Shown in pieces: positions 1 through 7,283 of a DNA stretch of 12,113 nt; position 1 is the stretch's first letter, and every line of letters begins with the position of its first letter. A program made the position numbers and the translations under genes. Where the stretch lies: the NCBI GenBank assembly GCA_007124075.1, contig SLFV01000412.1, forward strand, positions 1-12,113. The letters run 5' to 3'. The notes beneath the pieces were generated by a model that was given only the letters and a program-made list of their open reading frames with translations, searched no databases and had not been told where the DNA came from. This stretch comes from Roseimaritima sp. Its GTDB lineage: Bacteria; Planctomycetota; Planctomycetia; Pirellulales; Pirellulaceae.

Positions 1-1347
1 GATACGGCTGCGGGCGCGGAGGTTGATTACTGCCAACATGTCGCGATGGGCTGCTGCACCAATTTTTTGTGGTGGATGCAACAATGTGAACTCAAGGATC
101 AATTTTCGCGACACGAGACGCTACGTTTATTTGACCCGCAGGGACGCTCCGCCGATTTGTCCCCCAATTTTTGCTGGCCCGCGCCGCTGCACTTCGCTGC
201 CGCGGTTGGGAAACTGTCTTTTCTGACACGTAGGCAGCAGCGGGAAATTCGCCGTGCAATGTGGCGGCTAATGCGGACCCCCGCAGCCCCCGACCGGCAA
301 CCAAGCATGCAGCAATGGTTGGTCCGTCAGCGGCAGTCACCCGAAACAATCAAGAACTTTTGGGATGTGGTGCTGGTCAGTGCCTTGGGGGAGCTAACCT
401 CGCGAGTCGGGTACGCTGCGGCGAGAAAGGTTTTCATCGATGGCTTTCTGGCGGCGCAGCACGCGGCCGATGTATGGATTCCAAAGCCCCCTCTGGCGGA
501 TCTTTTCGGTGGTCGACTGGCAAATCTGCTTCGTGCCCTCGGGGTGCAACTGCACACAGGCACAAGCGCTCGTAGCGTGAATTTCTCGCACGCTCGCTTG
601 CAGGGCGTCTGTGTCGGCAACGGCGTGCTGGCAGCCGAACACGTGATTCTGGCGGTACCTTGGCATGGGCTGGAACGGCTGGTTCGGGGTACCGCCGCTG
701 AAGCAGCGATACCGAGGCTGCGGGAGATTACGACGATGCCTGCTTCACCAATCAGCGGAATCCACTTATGGTTTGATCGACCGATTACCGATCGGTCCCA
801 CAGCGTACTGGTCGGCGGGCTGGCACAATGGCTGTTTCGTCCTGATCCCACGCAAACCGGTGCGTCGCGAACTGAAAACAGGGTACAACCCCAGCCACAT
901 GCTGCGCAGATTCCGAAATCGGATCGGGAACACGGGGACGAGCCGCAGCATTACTTCCAGGTTGTCGTCAGTGCGTCGCACGACCTTCGTGGCCGCAAGG
1001 CGGAGGACGTGATCGCTGAAATCCTGGCGGAACTGCGGATCCATTTCCCCGCCGCCAACGACGCTCGTCTGCTAAGATCGCGGATTGTGACCGATCCGAA
1101 TTCGGTTTTCTCGGTCCAACCCGCCTACGAAGCCATTCGCCCTTCCGCTCAGACCGATTTACCGCAACTCCATTTGGCAGGTGACTACACTGCAACGGGC
1201 TGGCCCGCCACGATGGAAGGGGCGGTGATCAGCGGATTCATCGCTGCGGATCGTGTCTTGCGGGCAATGGGTGAGGAGGCCTTTAACCTCCAACCCCCTC
1301 TTCCAAGGGGACGCCTGGCCAGATGGTTGATACGAGAAAGACGATGA
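1..1347 (+). CDS. hpnE: Hydroxysqualene dehydroxylase HpnE (squalene-associated FAD-dependent desaturase), 5' end cut by window
   Basis: This is an FAD-dependent amine-oxidase/phytoene-desaturase-type flavoprotein. In the HpnCDE route it reduces hydroxysqualene to squalene, the precursor of hopanoids and sterols. The frame is open from base 1, and the first codons read DYCQHVAMGCC, which matches the D-N-x-Q-H-V-x-x-G-C segment near residue 60 of the family. About 50-60 N-terminal residues, including the GxGxxG FAD loop, therefore lie upstream, and the ATG at 46 is internal. The C-terminal FAD signature HLAGDYTATGWPATMEGA sits at visible codons 391-408, with G394-D395 expected to contact the FAD. 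A hydrophilic stretch of about 37 residues (codons 280-316) separates two conserved strands and looks longer than usual. The stop overlaps the next start (ATGA at 1344-1347), so the two genes are probably cotranscribed. The family call is firm; substrate specificity is inferred. Confidence 0.9.
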   Translation, partial: DTAAGAEVDYCQHVAMGCCTNFLWWMQQCELKDQFSRHETLRLFDPQGRSADLSPNFCWPAPLHFAAAVGKLSFLTRRQQREIRRAMWRLMRTPAAPDRQPSMQQWLVRQRQSPETIKNFWDVVLVSALGELTSRVGYAAARKVFIDGFLAAQHAADVWIPKPPLADLFGGRLANLLRALGVQLHTGTSARSVNFSHARLQGVCVGNGVLAAEHVILAVPWHGLERLVRGTAAEAAIPRLREITTMPASPISGIHLWFDRPITDRSHSVLVGGLAQWLFRPDPTQTGASRTENRVQPQPHAAQIPKSDREHGDEPQHYFQVVVSASHDLRGRKAEDVIAEILAELRIHFPAANDARLLRSRIVTDPNSVFSVQPAYEAIRPSAQTDLPQLHLAGDYTATGWPATMEGAVISGFIAADRVLRAMGEEAFNLQPPLPRGRLARWLIRERR

Positions 1348-1931
1348 AAGAGATACGCACCTTTATAGCTATTCCAATCTCAACGCCTGTGCGGCGACAC
1401 GCAAAGAAACTGGTTCAGGACCTGCAGCTTGCAGGCGATGGCGTTGGTTGGGTACCGCTGGAGCACTTACACCTGACGCTCAAATTTTTGGGCGAGGTTG
1501 AAAACAACCGGATTGCGGAGGTCTGTCAGATCGCCCGACAATGCTGCGGACCCACCCCCCAGACGCGGGTGCATTTCGCCGGAATCGATGCCTTCCCGCA
1601 CATGCGGCGTCCACGGGTCATCCATGCGAGTATTGCCCGTGGTGGTCCGGTGTTGGCCGAACTGGTTTCGCGACTGGAACAGGCCTATGCCACCGTAGGC
1701 TTCAAGCCCGAACCACGTGACTGGCGACCCCATTTGACTTTGGGCCGAGTGCGTCGGCGCGGGAAATCGATCGACGCCCTGCGGGATCGCATGAAACCGC
1801 ATTGTGACGTTGATCTTGGCGACATGCTGGTCGATACCGTACAGGTTTACGCAAGCTTTTTGGACAAACGCGGACCGACCTACAACGTGATGGATACGAT
1901 CGTACTGCAGCCCACATACGACGCTACGTAA
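1344..1931 (+). CDS. thpR: RNA 2',3'-cyclic phosphodiesterase (2'-5' RNA ligase family)
   Basis: This 195-aa cytoplasmic protein belongs to the 2H phosphoesterase superfamily. Family members hydrolyse 2',3'-cyclic phosphate RNA ends and can join 2'-5' tRNA half-molecules in vitro. Both catalytic HxTx motifs are present, HLTL at residues 43-46 and HLTL at 130-133, in the usual two-lobe arrangement. The N-terminus RTFIAIPIS is typical, and the length is close to the family norm of 180-200. I chose the ATG at 1344 over the in-frame ATG at 1323 because it places this N-terminal motif correctly and gives the ATGA overlap with hpnE, implying translational coupling. The link to hopanoid synthesis is probably only positional. 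The biological substrate of ThpR is not settled for the family. Confidence 0.93.
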   Translation: MKEIRTFIAIPISTPVRRHAKKLVQDLQLAGDGVGWVPLEHLHLTLKFLGEVENNRIAEVCQIARQCCGPTPQTRVHFAGIDAFPHMRRPRVIHASIARGGPVLAELVSRLEQAYATVGFKPEPRDWRPHLTLGRVRRRGKSIDALRDRMKPHCDVDLGDMLVDTVQVYASFLDKRGPTYNVMDTIVLQPTYDAT

Positions 1932-2057
1932 CGCATCTTGCCCGCTGACTACTAGGCCGTATGACAGTCTTTTTCTGGGCAGCCCCGTTTTTTGGTTGTT
2001 GGTTTTTGCCCAACCGATCTTGCGGGCTTTGGCGCATCTGCGGTATCAGCGACCCAT

Positions 2058-2063
2058 GGAGGA
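2058..2063 (+). promoter_or_regulatory. Ribosome binding site deciding a GTG start
   Basis: GGAGGA lies 8 nt before the GTG at 2072. It is one of the best Shine-Dalgarno matches in the window, and it favours the GTG over the in-frame ATG at 1961, which has no such sequence. Confidence 0.75.
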
Positions 2064-2071
2064 ACCTAGCC

Positions 2072-3778
2072 GTGACATCATTGCGTAATTTGAGTTTTCA
2101 ATCCCTGCTGTTCGGTCTGTTCGGTCTGTTCGTTGTGACCGCGTGGGGCACTGAAGACGTTAATGACCAACCGTATGTGGCATTTGTCGCTCATGAGAAC
2201 AGTTTTGCCCGTTGCGGGCCGTCGGGTGATTACTACCGCACCGATCCGCTGCGTTTGGGACAGGAAGTCGAAGTGTACCTGGAATCGGAAGACGGCTGGC
2301 TAGGGATTCGTCCGCCTGCGGGCAGTTTCTCCTGGGTACCAGCCGATAGTTTGGTGACCGACGCGACGGAACGTTCCGCGATTGTCAAAGAGCGAACCGC
2401 CGTTGCCTGGATCGGAACCCATTTGGGACGCGCCCGAAAGTATCGTTGGCAAGTACAACTGGCTGAGGGTGAAAAAGTGATCATCCTGGGAAAGACCGAA
2501 CGTGATAGCGGCAAAGGCCCCGAACTATGGTACCGAATCGTGCCGCCCTCGGGAGAATTTCGCTGGGTGCATCGGTCACAGATCGTAGAAAGCTCCGAGG
2601 AACTGGTAGCCATGCATCGTCGAGCCGCCGAGGAGAGCGTCCGGGAATCGATCGCCATGGCTAGTCAGCTCGCTTTTGACGCCCAAACAAACAGGACTGC
2701 TGCGACCGCGAAAGTTACGGAGACCGTCGCCAGCAAAGACGTCCCGGAGCAGCGTGGAGAGGATCTGGACCTGGCGACCGATACCTCGGGTCGGCCGCTG
2801 AATCGAACGCGTGATCCAGCCGCCACCAAGTCGGCGGCCGACAGTTCGCGAAAGGAACACGACCGCTGGGACAGCCCACTGACTCCGCTGAACGAACAAT
2901 CACTCGGGCACGTCCAACCGATCGGGATTCTGTCGGAAACACCGATCGGCAGCGGATTGGTTCCCGCAAACTACCAGCAGCCAACGTTGGAATCGATAGG
3001 GGAAGTTCAGGTCCGCGACATCGACCGCCATCAGGCCGCTGTCCCTCCGACGGCGAATGCGAATGCGGACGATCAAAGTTGGGTCGTGGGGACACGTCAA
3101 GATTCCGTTCCCACCATCGGGCATGGCTCCATTTCTGTCATCACACCCGCAACCCTTGTTTCATCACCGCAACCTGCCTTCGACCCGCAGTTGGCGGAGA
3201 CTCAGCGAAAACAGCTTTCCCAACGGGTCGCGCATGCGGATGTTGACGAACTGCAACTGGAATTATCGCGGCAGATGGCTTTGGGAGTCGCCGCCAGTGT
3301 GGTAGAACCCATCCGCACGCGATCCACGTACTGGCTGGAACAGCTAACCGATCCGGTTGCTTTGGGCCGGGCGCGGGTGTTGCGAGATCGGGTCGAACAG
3401 TATCAGCGTGTCGCGCGGCGCCGCGACGGGCACCCCCCCGTCGAGACCGCCCTGGCAGACTACCAACAGGCATCGGGAGAACGCTCGGACCCGACCAAAT
3501 CCGCAGCAGACTCGCCCGCGCCACCACCGACCGCTGGGCTTGTCCCGTTTGATCGCGAAGGCTACTTGGTACAAGTCTTCTCTGCCCGTCCCGATGCGCC
3601 ACCCTATGCGTTGACCGACGCCGCGGGGCAAACCCTGGCCTACGTCAGCCCCGCACCAGGGGTAAATTTGCGAATGCATCTTAACAAGAAAATCGGACTG
3701 CACGGCGAACTGAGCTACCTGACCGGTCTGGAGACACCGCTGTTCATTGCGAAACAAGCGGTACGAATTTCGCATTAA
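2072..3778 (+). CDS. Exported protein with two SH3-like modules and a long disordered linker, function unknown
   Basis: The product is 568 aa from the GTG start. An N-terminal signal peptide or anchor is visible (SLLFGLFGLFVVTAWG, about residues 11-26). Two bacterial SH3-like modules follow, at about 35-94 and 108-172. Each ends in the same pattern, W-x-x-I/R-x-PP-x-G-x-F-x-W-V (residues 76-89 and 153-166), which suggests internal duplication. Residues about 190-380 are polar and low in complexity. A helical segment (about 390-455), a second linker and a conserved-looking C-terminal domain of about 70 residues (from about 495) complete it. SH3b-type modules in exported proteins often bind cell wall or ligands, but no enzymatic domain is visible. 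A longer form from the ATG at 1961 would add 37 unlikely residues. A cell-envelope role is inference. Confidence 0.8.
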   Translation: MTSLRNLSFQSLLFGLFGLFVVTAWGTEDVNDQPYVAFVAHENSFARCGPSGDYYRTDPLRLGQEVEVYLESEDGWLGIRPPAGSFSWVPADSLVTDATERSAIVKERTAVAWIGTHLGRARKYRWQVQLAEGEKVIILGKTERDSGKGPELWYRIVPPSGEFRWVHRSQIVESSEELVAMHRRAAEESVRESIAMASQLAFDAQTNRTAATAKVTETVASKDVPEQRGEDLDLATDTSGRPLNRTRDPAATKSAADSSRKEHDRWDSPLTPLNEQSLGHVQPIGILSETPIGSGLVPANYQQPTLESIGEVQVRDIDRHQAAVPPTANANADDQSWVVGTRQDSVPTIGHGSISVITPATLVSSPQPAFDPQLAETQRKQLSQRVAHADVDELQLELSRQMALGVAASVVEPIRTRSTYWLEQLTDPVALGRARVLRDRVEQYQRVARRRDGHPPVETALADYQQASGERSDPTKSAADSPAPPPTAGLVPFDREGYLVQVFSARPDAPPYALTDAAGQTLAYVSPAPGVNLRMHLNKKIGLHGELSYLTGLETPLFIAKQAVRISH

Positions 3779-3812
3779 GTTCTGAGGTGGTCCGCGTCGC
3801 TGGTTGGACTGG

Positions 3813-3903
3813 CTGTTGAAAAAGAGGACTGCCCCCGTCCGACCCCTTAATATTCAATTGGTTTTGCAAGGTTTCCAAAGGGCCTGCCCCCCTTTTCCAA
3901 CAG
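3813..3903. repeat. 91-bp imperfect palindromic element between convergent genes
   Basis: The left arm begins CTGTTGAAAAAGAGG (3813-3827) and the right arm ends CCTTTTCCAACAG (to 3903). Pairing the two ends gives 13 matches in 16 positions. A nested stem pairs CCCTT (3844-3848) with AAGGG (3878-3882), and CTGCCCCC occurs directly repeated at 3829 and 3884. The element fills the gap between two converging genes, starting 12 bp past the comEA-like stop codon. It may fold when transcribed from either side and act as a bidirectional terminator. It also resembles REP/MITE-like palindromes. I see no flanking target-site duplication and no second copy in this window. Confidence 0.6.
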
Positions 3904-3915
3904 ACGGTTATCCGC

Positions 3916-4326
3916 CTAGGATTCCTCCAACCCCTGCCGCTGGGCTTCCGTTTCGACTTGCAGGAACGGTTCTACCTGGGTGACCGTCGCTGGCCCAATA
4001 CCCTTGATTCGTCTCAAGCCCTCGACGGAGGTAAAATCGCCAAATTGCACTCGGTCCTCGATGATTTTGCGTGCGGTGACCGGCCCCAAACCAGGCAACA
4101 AAGCTAGTTCCTCCGCAGTGGCTAGATTCAAGTCCAAACGCAGTAAGACAGCGGGCGGCGTTGCTTGTTGCCCATCGCCGCGACGATTGCGTTGGTTGAA
4201 GTACGAACCACCAACGGCAACCGCCAAGACAGCGCACAGCCAGCCCGCCGTGCGCTGCACCAGCGGTTGTTCAATGCGATTGCTGGGCGCTGGGGTAGCG
4301 CGCATCTGAGATGGCGGGAACGACAT
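3916..4326 (-). CDS. ComEA-like helix-hairpin-helix protein with N-terminal membrane anchor
   Basis: This 136-aa protein has one hydrophobic segment at residues about 27-43 (TAGWLCAVLAVAVGG) followed by a short linker. A ComEA-type domain starts at LDLNLATAEELALLPGLG. Two helix-hairpin-helix motifs are visible, LPGLGPVTARKI (77-88) and IKGIGPATVTQV (107-118), which bind the DNA backbone without sequence specificity. ComEA of competent bacteria is a membrane-anchored or periplasmic DNA receptor, and the topology here fits that. No other competence gene is in the window, so a role in DNA uptake is inference. The start is supported by AGGAAG just upstream (4329-4334, complement). The gene is divergent from nadC, with 164 bp between them. 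Confidence 0.85.
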   Translation of the reverse strand: MSFPPSQMRATPAPSNRIEQPLVQRTAGWLCAVLAVAVGGSYFNQRNRRGDGQQATPPAVLLRLDLNLATAEELALLPGLGPVTARKIIEDRVQFGDFTSVEGLRRIKGIGPATVTQVEPFLQVETEAQRQGLEES

Positions 4327-4400
4327 TGCTTCCTGATGATTCGTCGATGAACGCTTGCAAGGATCACCCGTTGATTACATTATTGTGTCACGGTCTGAAG

Positions 4401-4470
4401 CAAGTCGCTACCATTTGGACACACAACCGTTTCACTTTGTAGGTAAATCTCGCAGTGACCAAGTCGCTAC
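4401..4470 (+). promoter_or_regulatory. Direct repeat CAAGTCGCTAC, two copies upstream of nadC
   Basis: Identical 11-mers lie at 4401-4411 and 4460-4470, 59 bp apart start to start. They are in the 164-bp divergent region between the comEA-like gene and nadC, and the second copy ends 20 bp before the nadC ATG. The repeats could be operator half-sites for a regulator of nadC or of the divergent gene. No known NAD regulator motif was recognised. Confidence 0.35.
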
Positions 4471-4490
4471 TTTTTTGAAATGGAACAAGC

Positions 4491-5414
4491 ATGCCCCGCC
4501 TGGATTACGCCACCGTCATGCCTGACCAAGCGATGGAGGACGACTGTCGGCAGTTAGTCCGTCTGGCGGTTCGCGAAGACCTGGATCGTTCGCTGGACTG
4601 GACCACTGTTGCCTTGATTGCGGGCGACGCCCAGGGGTGTTGCGAGGTGGTCCCACGCCAAACCGGGGTCTGTGCGGGCATGGTCACGGTCCCCTGGATG
4701 ATCGATGAAATGGACGCAGCGATCGAGACCGAATTCCTGCAAACCGATCGTCAATCCCTGACTCCTGACAAGCCGATCTTGCGTTTGCACGGCAATGCTC
4801 GCGACCTGCTAACAACAGAGCGGGTGTTGCTGAACGTGCTGTCACGGTTATGCGGGATCGCTACCCAGACGGCTCGATTCATTGCTGCATTGGGCAACAC
4901 GAACGCCAAACTGTACGACACGCGAAAAACCACACCGGGTTGGCGAAGACTGGAAAAGTACGCTGTCGGGTGCGGCGGCGGACGTAATCACCGCACTGGC
5001 CTCTTCGACGGATTTTTAATCAAAGATAACCACCTGGCCTTGGGAGGTGGTAGTGACGCGCCAATGTCGCCAGCCAGCGCGGTTGAAATCGCCAAACGTT
5101 GGGCGGGCGGGCAGGCCGATCTGGCCCAAGCCCCGGAGGTTATCGAGGTGGAAGTGGATTCGCTGGAACAATTGGCTGAGGTCCTGCCAGCGGGGCCCAA
5201 CATTGTGTTACTGGACAACTTTACCGTGGACGAACTACGACGGGCGGTAAGGATGCGAAATGAACTGGCACTCGGAGTCGAACTGGAAGCCAGCGGCGGC
5301 GTTTCGCTTGATACCATCGTTCAAATCGCTGCAACCGGTGTAGAACGGATTAGCTGCGGGGCGTTGACGCATCAAGCCACTTGGCTGGACCTGGGAATGG
5401 ACTGGAAAGCTTAA
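4491..5414 (+). CDS. nadC: Nicotinate-nucleotide pyrophosphorylase (carboxylating), quinolinate phosphoribosyltransferase
   Basis: NadC converts quinolinate and PRPP to nicotinate mononucleotide, CO2 and pyrophosphate, the last step of the de novo route into NAD. The protein is 307 aa, close to the family's 280-300. The signature is intact: LYDTRKTTPGWR (D143-T144-R145-K146-T147), then the glycine-rich VGCGGGRNHRTGLFDG with R165-N166-H167-R168, and FLIKDNH with K178-D179-N180. The later strands EVEVDSLEQL, VLLDNF and LEASGGV (quinolinate/PRPP site and barrel fold) are also present. The start at 4491 has only a weak GGAA upstream; an alternative ATG at 4518 would remove nine non-conserved residues. 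The enzyme is cytoplasmic. nadA and nadB are not in the window, so nadC is separated from them or they lie elsewhere. Confidence 0.96.
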   Translation: MPRLDYATVMPDQAMEDDCRQLVRLAVREDLDRSLDWTTVALIAGDAQGCCEVVPRQTGVCAGMVTVPWMIDEMDAAIETEFLQTDRQSLTPDKPILRLHGNARDLLTTERVLLNVLSRLCGIATQTARFIAALGNTNAKLYDTRKTTPGWRRLEKYAVGCGGGRNHRTGLFDGFLIKDNHLALGGGSDAPMSPASAVEIAKRWAGGQADLAQAPEVIEVEVDSLEQLAEVLPAGPNIVLLDNFTVDELRRAVRMRNELALGVELEASGGVSLDTIVQIAATGVERISCGALTHQATWLDLGMDWKA

Positions 5415-5429
5415 ATGGTGAGCTACGCT

Positions 5430-5455
5430 TGCGAAAAAGGGGTTTGTTTTTCGCA
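5430..5455 (+). promoter_or_regulatory. Perfect 9-bp inverted repeat (operator or terminator) between nadC and the glycosylphosphotransferase gene
   Basis: TGCGAAAAA (5430-5438) and TTTTTCGCA (5447-5455) form a perfect 9-bp inverted repeat around the 8-nt spacer GGGGTTTG. It lies 15 bp after the nadC stop and 21 bp before the next ATG. As RNA it would be a hairpin with A-U pairs next to the loop and no U-tract after it, so it is a poor classical terminator. As DNA it resembles a dimeric-regulator operator. Confidence 0.5.
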
Positions 5456-5476
5456 CATAGATAGGCGTTCAACGAT

Positions 5477-6883
5477 ATGTCGACCAATCCTTCGATTCGG
5501 GCTCATCGCTCCGGCTGGGACTTTCTACTGCCTACGCTTGATGCAGGCTCCATCTTCCTGTCACTGATTGCCATCCACGGCATTGCCCATCGCGAAATTT
5601 ACGATAACACGCAAGCCCTAGGGCTGGTCGCGGTCGTGCTGTTTCTGCTGACAGCCCAGGTCACGGGGCTGTCTCGGCGGTTTGCTGGTGAAGCGATCGA
5701 TCGAGAAATACTGGCGGTCATTGTGACCTGGGGACTCGTCGTAATGTCTTTGGCCCTACTGGGAATTGCGACACGTTACGGAGAAACGTTCGCGCGTTCG
5801 CTATTGGCCGTCTGGATCGTTACGACTCCCTGCCTGATCGTGTTCGTTCGCATGCTGGCGCGGATTGTCCAGCGAGTTTTTCTTGAACGCGACATCGGGA
5901 TTCGCCGCGTCGCAATCGCGGGCCTAAACGAATTGGGCCTACAGACAGCCAAGCGGATTGCAAAAGACCCCGGTTTAGGTTTAAGGGTTGCGGGGTTCTA
6001 CGACGACCGAGGTACCGACCGTCTGGCTGCAGATGAGGATGCAAACGTGACGCTCAATGGCAACCTACAAACGCTGGCGGGCCAGGCAAAGCGAGGAGAG
6101 ATTGATGCCATCCTAATCACCCTTCCGATGCGAGCGGAAGATCGCATTCGCTATATCCTGGACGAACTGAGCGATTCGACGGTCTCCGTTTACATCGTGC
6201 CTGACTTCTTCGTGTTCGAACTGCTGCACGCACGCTGGACCAATGTAGGCGGGCTTCCCGCAGTCAGCGTATTCGAGAATCCGCTGTACGGTGTCGACGG
6301 GATTGCCAAACGTGCCGCAGACATTGCCTTGGCAATCGTCGCGTTGGTCTTGACAGCAGTGCCTATGTGCATTGTCGCGCTGGCCGTCAAATGCACCTCC
6401 CCGGGTCCGGTTTTCTTTCGCCAAAGGCGTTACGGATTGGACGGACGTGAAATCCACGTCTGGAAGTTCCGCTCCATGAAAACATGCGAGGATGGCCCGG
6501 TGGTAAAACAAGCTACCCAATCGGACCCGCGGATCACGAAAGTGGGCGCTTTTATCCGCAAAACAAGCCTGGACGAACTACCCCAGCTATTTAATGTCCT
6601 GGACGGCAGCATGTCACTGGTTGGCCCTCGCCCCCACGCAACTGCCCACAACGAACACTATCGCACCCAAATTCGCGGTTACATGCTGCGGCATAAAGTC
6701 AAACCCGGAATCACTGGACTGGCACAAGTATCCGGCAGTCGAGGCGAGACGGACACGCTGGACAAAATGCAGCGACGGATCGAACTGGATCATCAATACA
6801 TTCAGGGTTGGTCTTTGTGGCTAGACATAAAAATCCTATTCAAAACGCTCCTGGTCGCCTGGCGACAACCAGAAGCGTATTAA
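5477..6883 (+). CDS. WcaJ-type polyprenyl glycosylphosphotransferase (exopolysaccharide initiation)
   Basis: This membrane enzyme transfers a sugar-1-phosphate from a nucleotide sugar to undecaprenyl phosphate, the first committed step of a repeat-unit glycan. At 468 aa it has the full WcaJ/PssY architecture. Four N-terminal membrane segments fall between residues about 10 and 135. A Rossmann-like region (RRVAIAGLNELGLQTAKRIA) follows. A membrane helix with a central proline (P296) then leads into the C-terminal bacterial sugar-transferase domain. That domain shows VWKFRSMK (329-335), the D366-E367 pair in SLDELPQLFNVL, SLVGPRP (380-386) and PGITGLAQVSG. The donor sugar, glucose or galactose, cannot be told from motifs. 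No glycosyltransferase, flippase or polymerase gene is adjacent. Its stop lies only 10 bp from the convergent gene's stop. The ribosome site is weak. Confidence 0.93.
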   Translation: MSTNPSIRAHRSGWDFLLPTLDAGSIFLSLIAIHGIAHREIYDNTQALGLVAVVLFLLTAQVTGLSRRFAGEAIDREILAVIVTWGLVVMSLALLGIATRYGETFARSLLAVWIVTTPCLIVFVRMLARIVQRVFLERDIGIRRVAIAGLNELGLQTAKRIAKDPGLGLRVAGFYDDRGTDRLAADEDANVTLNGNLQTLAGQAKRGEIDAILITLPMRAEDRIRYILDELSDSTVSVYIVPDFFVFELLHARWTNVGGLPAVSVFENPLYGVDGIAKRAADIALAIVALVLTAVPMCIVALAVKCTSPGPVFFRQRRYGLDGREIHVWKFRSMKTCEDGPVVKQATQSDPRITKVGAFIRKTSLDELPQLFNVLDGSMSLVGPRPHATAHNEHYRTQIRGYMLRHKVKPGITGLAQVSGSRGETDTLDKMQRRIELDHQYIQGWSLWLDIKILFKTLLVAWRQPEAY

Positions 6884-6893
6884 ACACCACCCG

Positions 6894-7283
6894 CTAGAGG
6901 TCAAAATCGTGTGTCCCGCCGACGGCTTCCAAGCTAACTGTCAACTCACTCCTTGAGTTGTATTTTTCTGGAATGTACATCTCACCCACCGGATCAAATT
7001 CACCTGGATTGACTTCCACCGTCTTGCCCGGGATCAGCCGTGAAGCGTAGATTTCCACTCTCGACTGCCCAGGTTCCAGTGCAAGCTCATACTTGCCATC
7101 CTCAATCTCCGTAGAGTAGGCCCTCATATCGCCAGTTAACGAACGGAACTGAATTCGCCCGTTTTCCACGGGAACGCCCTCGAAAGTAACATTCCCAGAG
7201 ATCGTTACCAGTCCGTCTGAAGAGCCACACCCCACCAGACTTACGCTTAGAAAGAGTCCAATAAAACTACCAATACGATTCAT
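6894..7283 (-). CDS. Small lipoprotein with carboxypeptidase-regulatory-like (transthyretin-like) fold
   Basis: The product is 129 aa. Its N-terminus reads MNRIGSFIGLFLSVSLVGCG, a classic lipoprotein signal with lipobox LVGC and Cys19 as the lipidation site. The rest resembles a carboxypeptidase-regulatory-like beta-sandwich: VTISGNVTFEGVPVENGRIQF, then DGKYELALEPGQSRVEIYA. Such small lipoproteins commonly follow DUF1559 genes in planctomycetes. The frame stays open upstream to 7739, but those codons overlap the DUF1559 gene and do not look like protein, so the ATG at 7283 is preferred. GAGAGG lies about 12 nt upstream, a rather long spacing. The function is unknown; an envelope location is expected. 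It is probably cotranscribed with the upstream gene after a 127-bp gap. Confidence 0.82.
   Translation of the reverse strand: MNRIGSFIGLFLSVSLVGCGSSDGLVTISGNVTFEGVPVENGRIQFRSLTGDMRAYSTEIEDGKYELALEPGQSRVEIYASRLIPGKTVEVNPGEFDPVGEMYIPEKYNSRSELTVSLEAVGGTHDFDL

Noticed and set aside
327..851. 174-codon minus-strand frame inside hpnE
   Set aside because: It lies antisense to a clearly conserved coding frame and its translation has no recognisable features.
1961..2071. Longer start for the SH3-like protein
   Set aside because: No ribosome site at 1961, and the added 37 residues spoil the signal peptide; GGAGGA favours GTG 2072.
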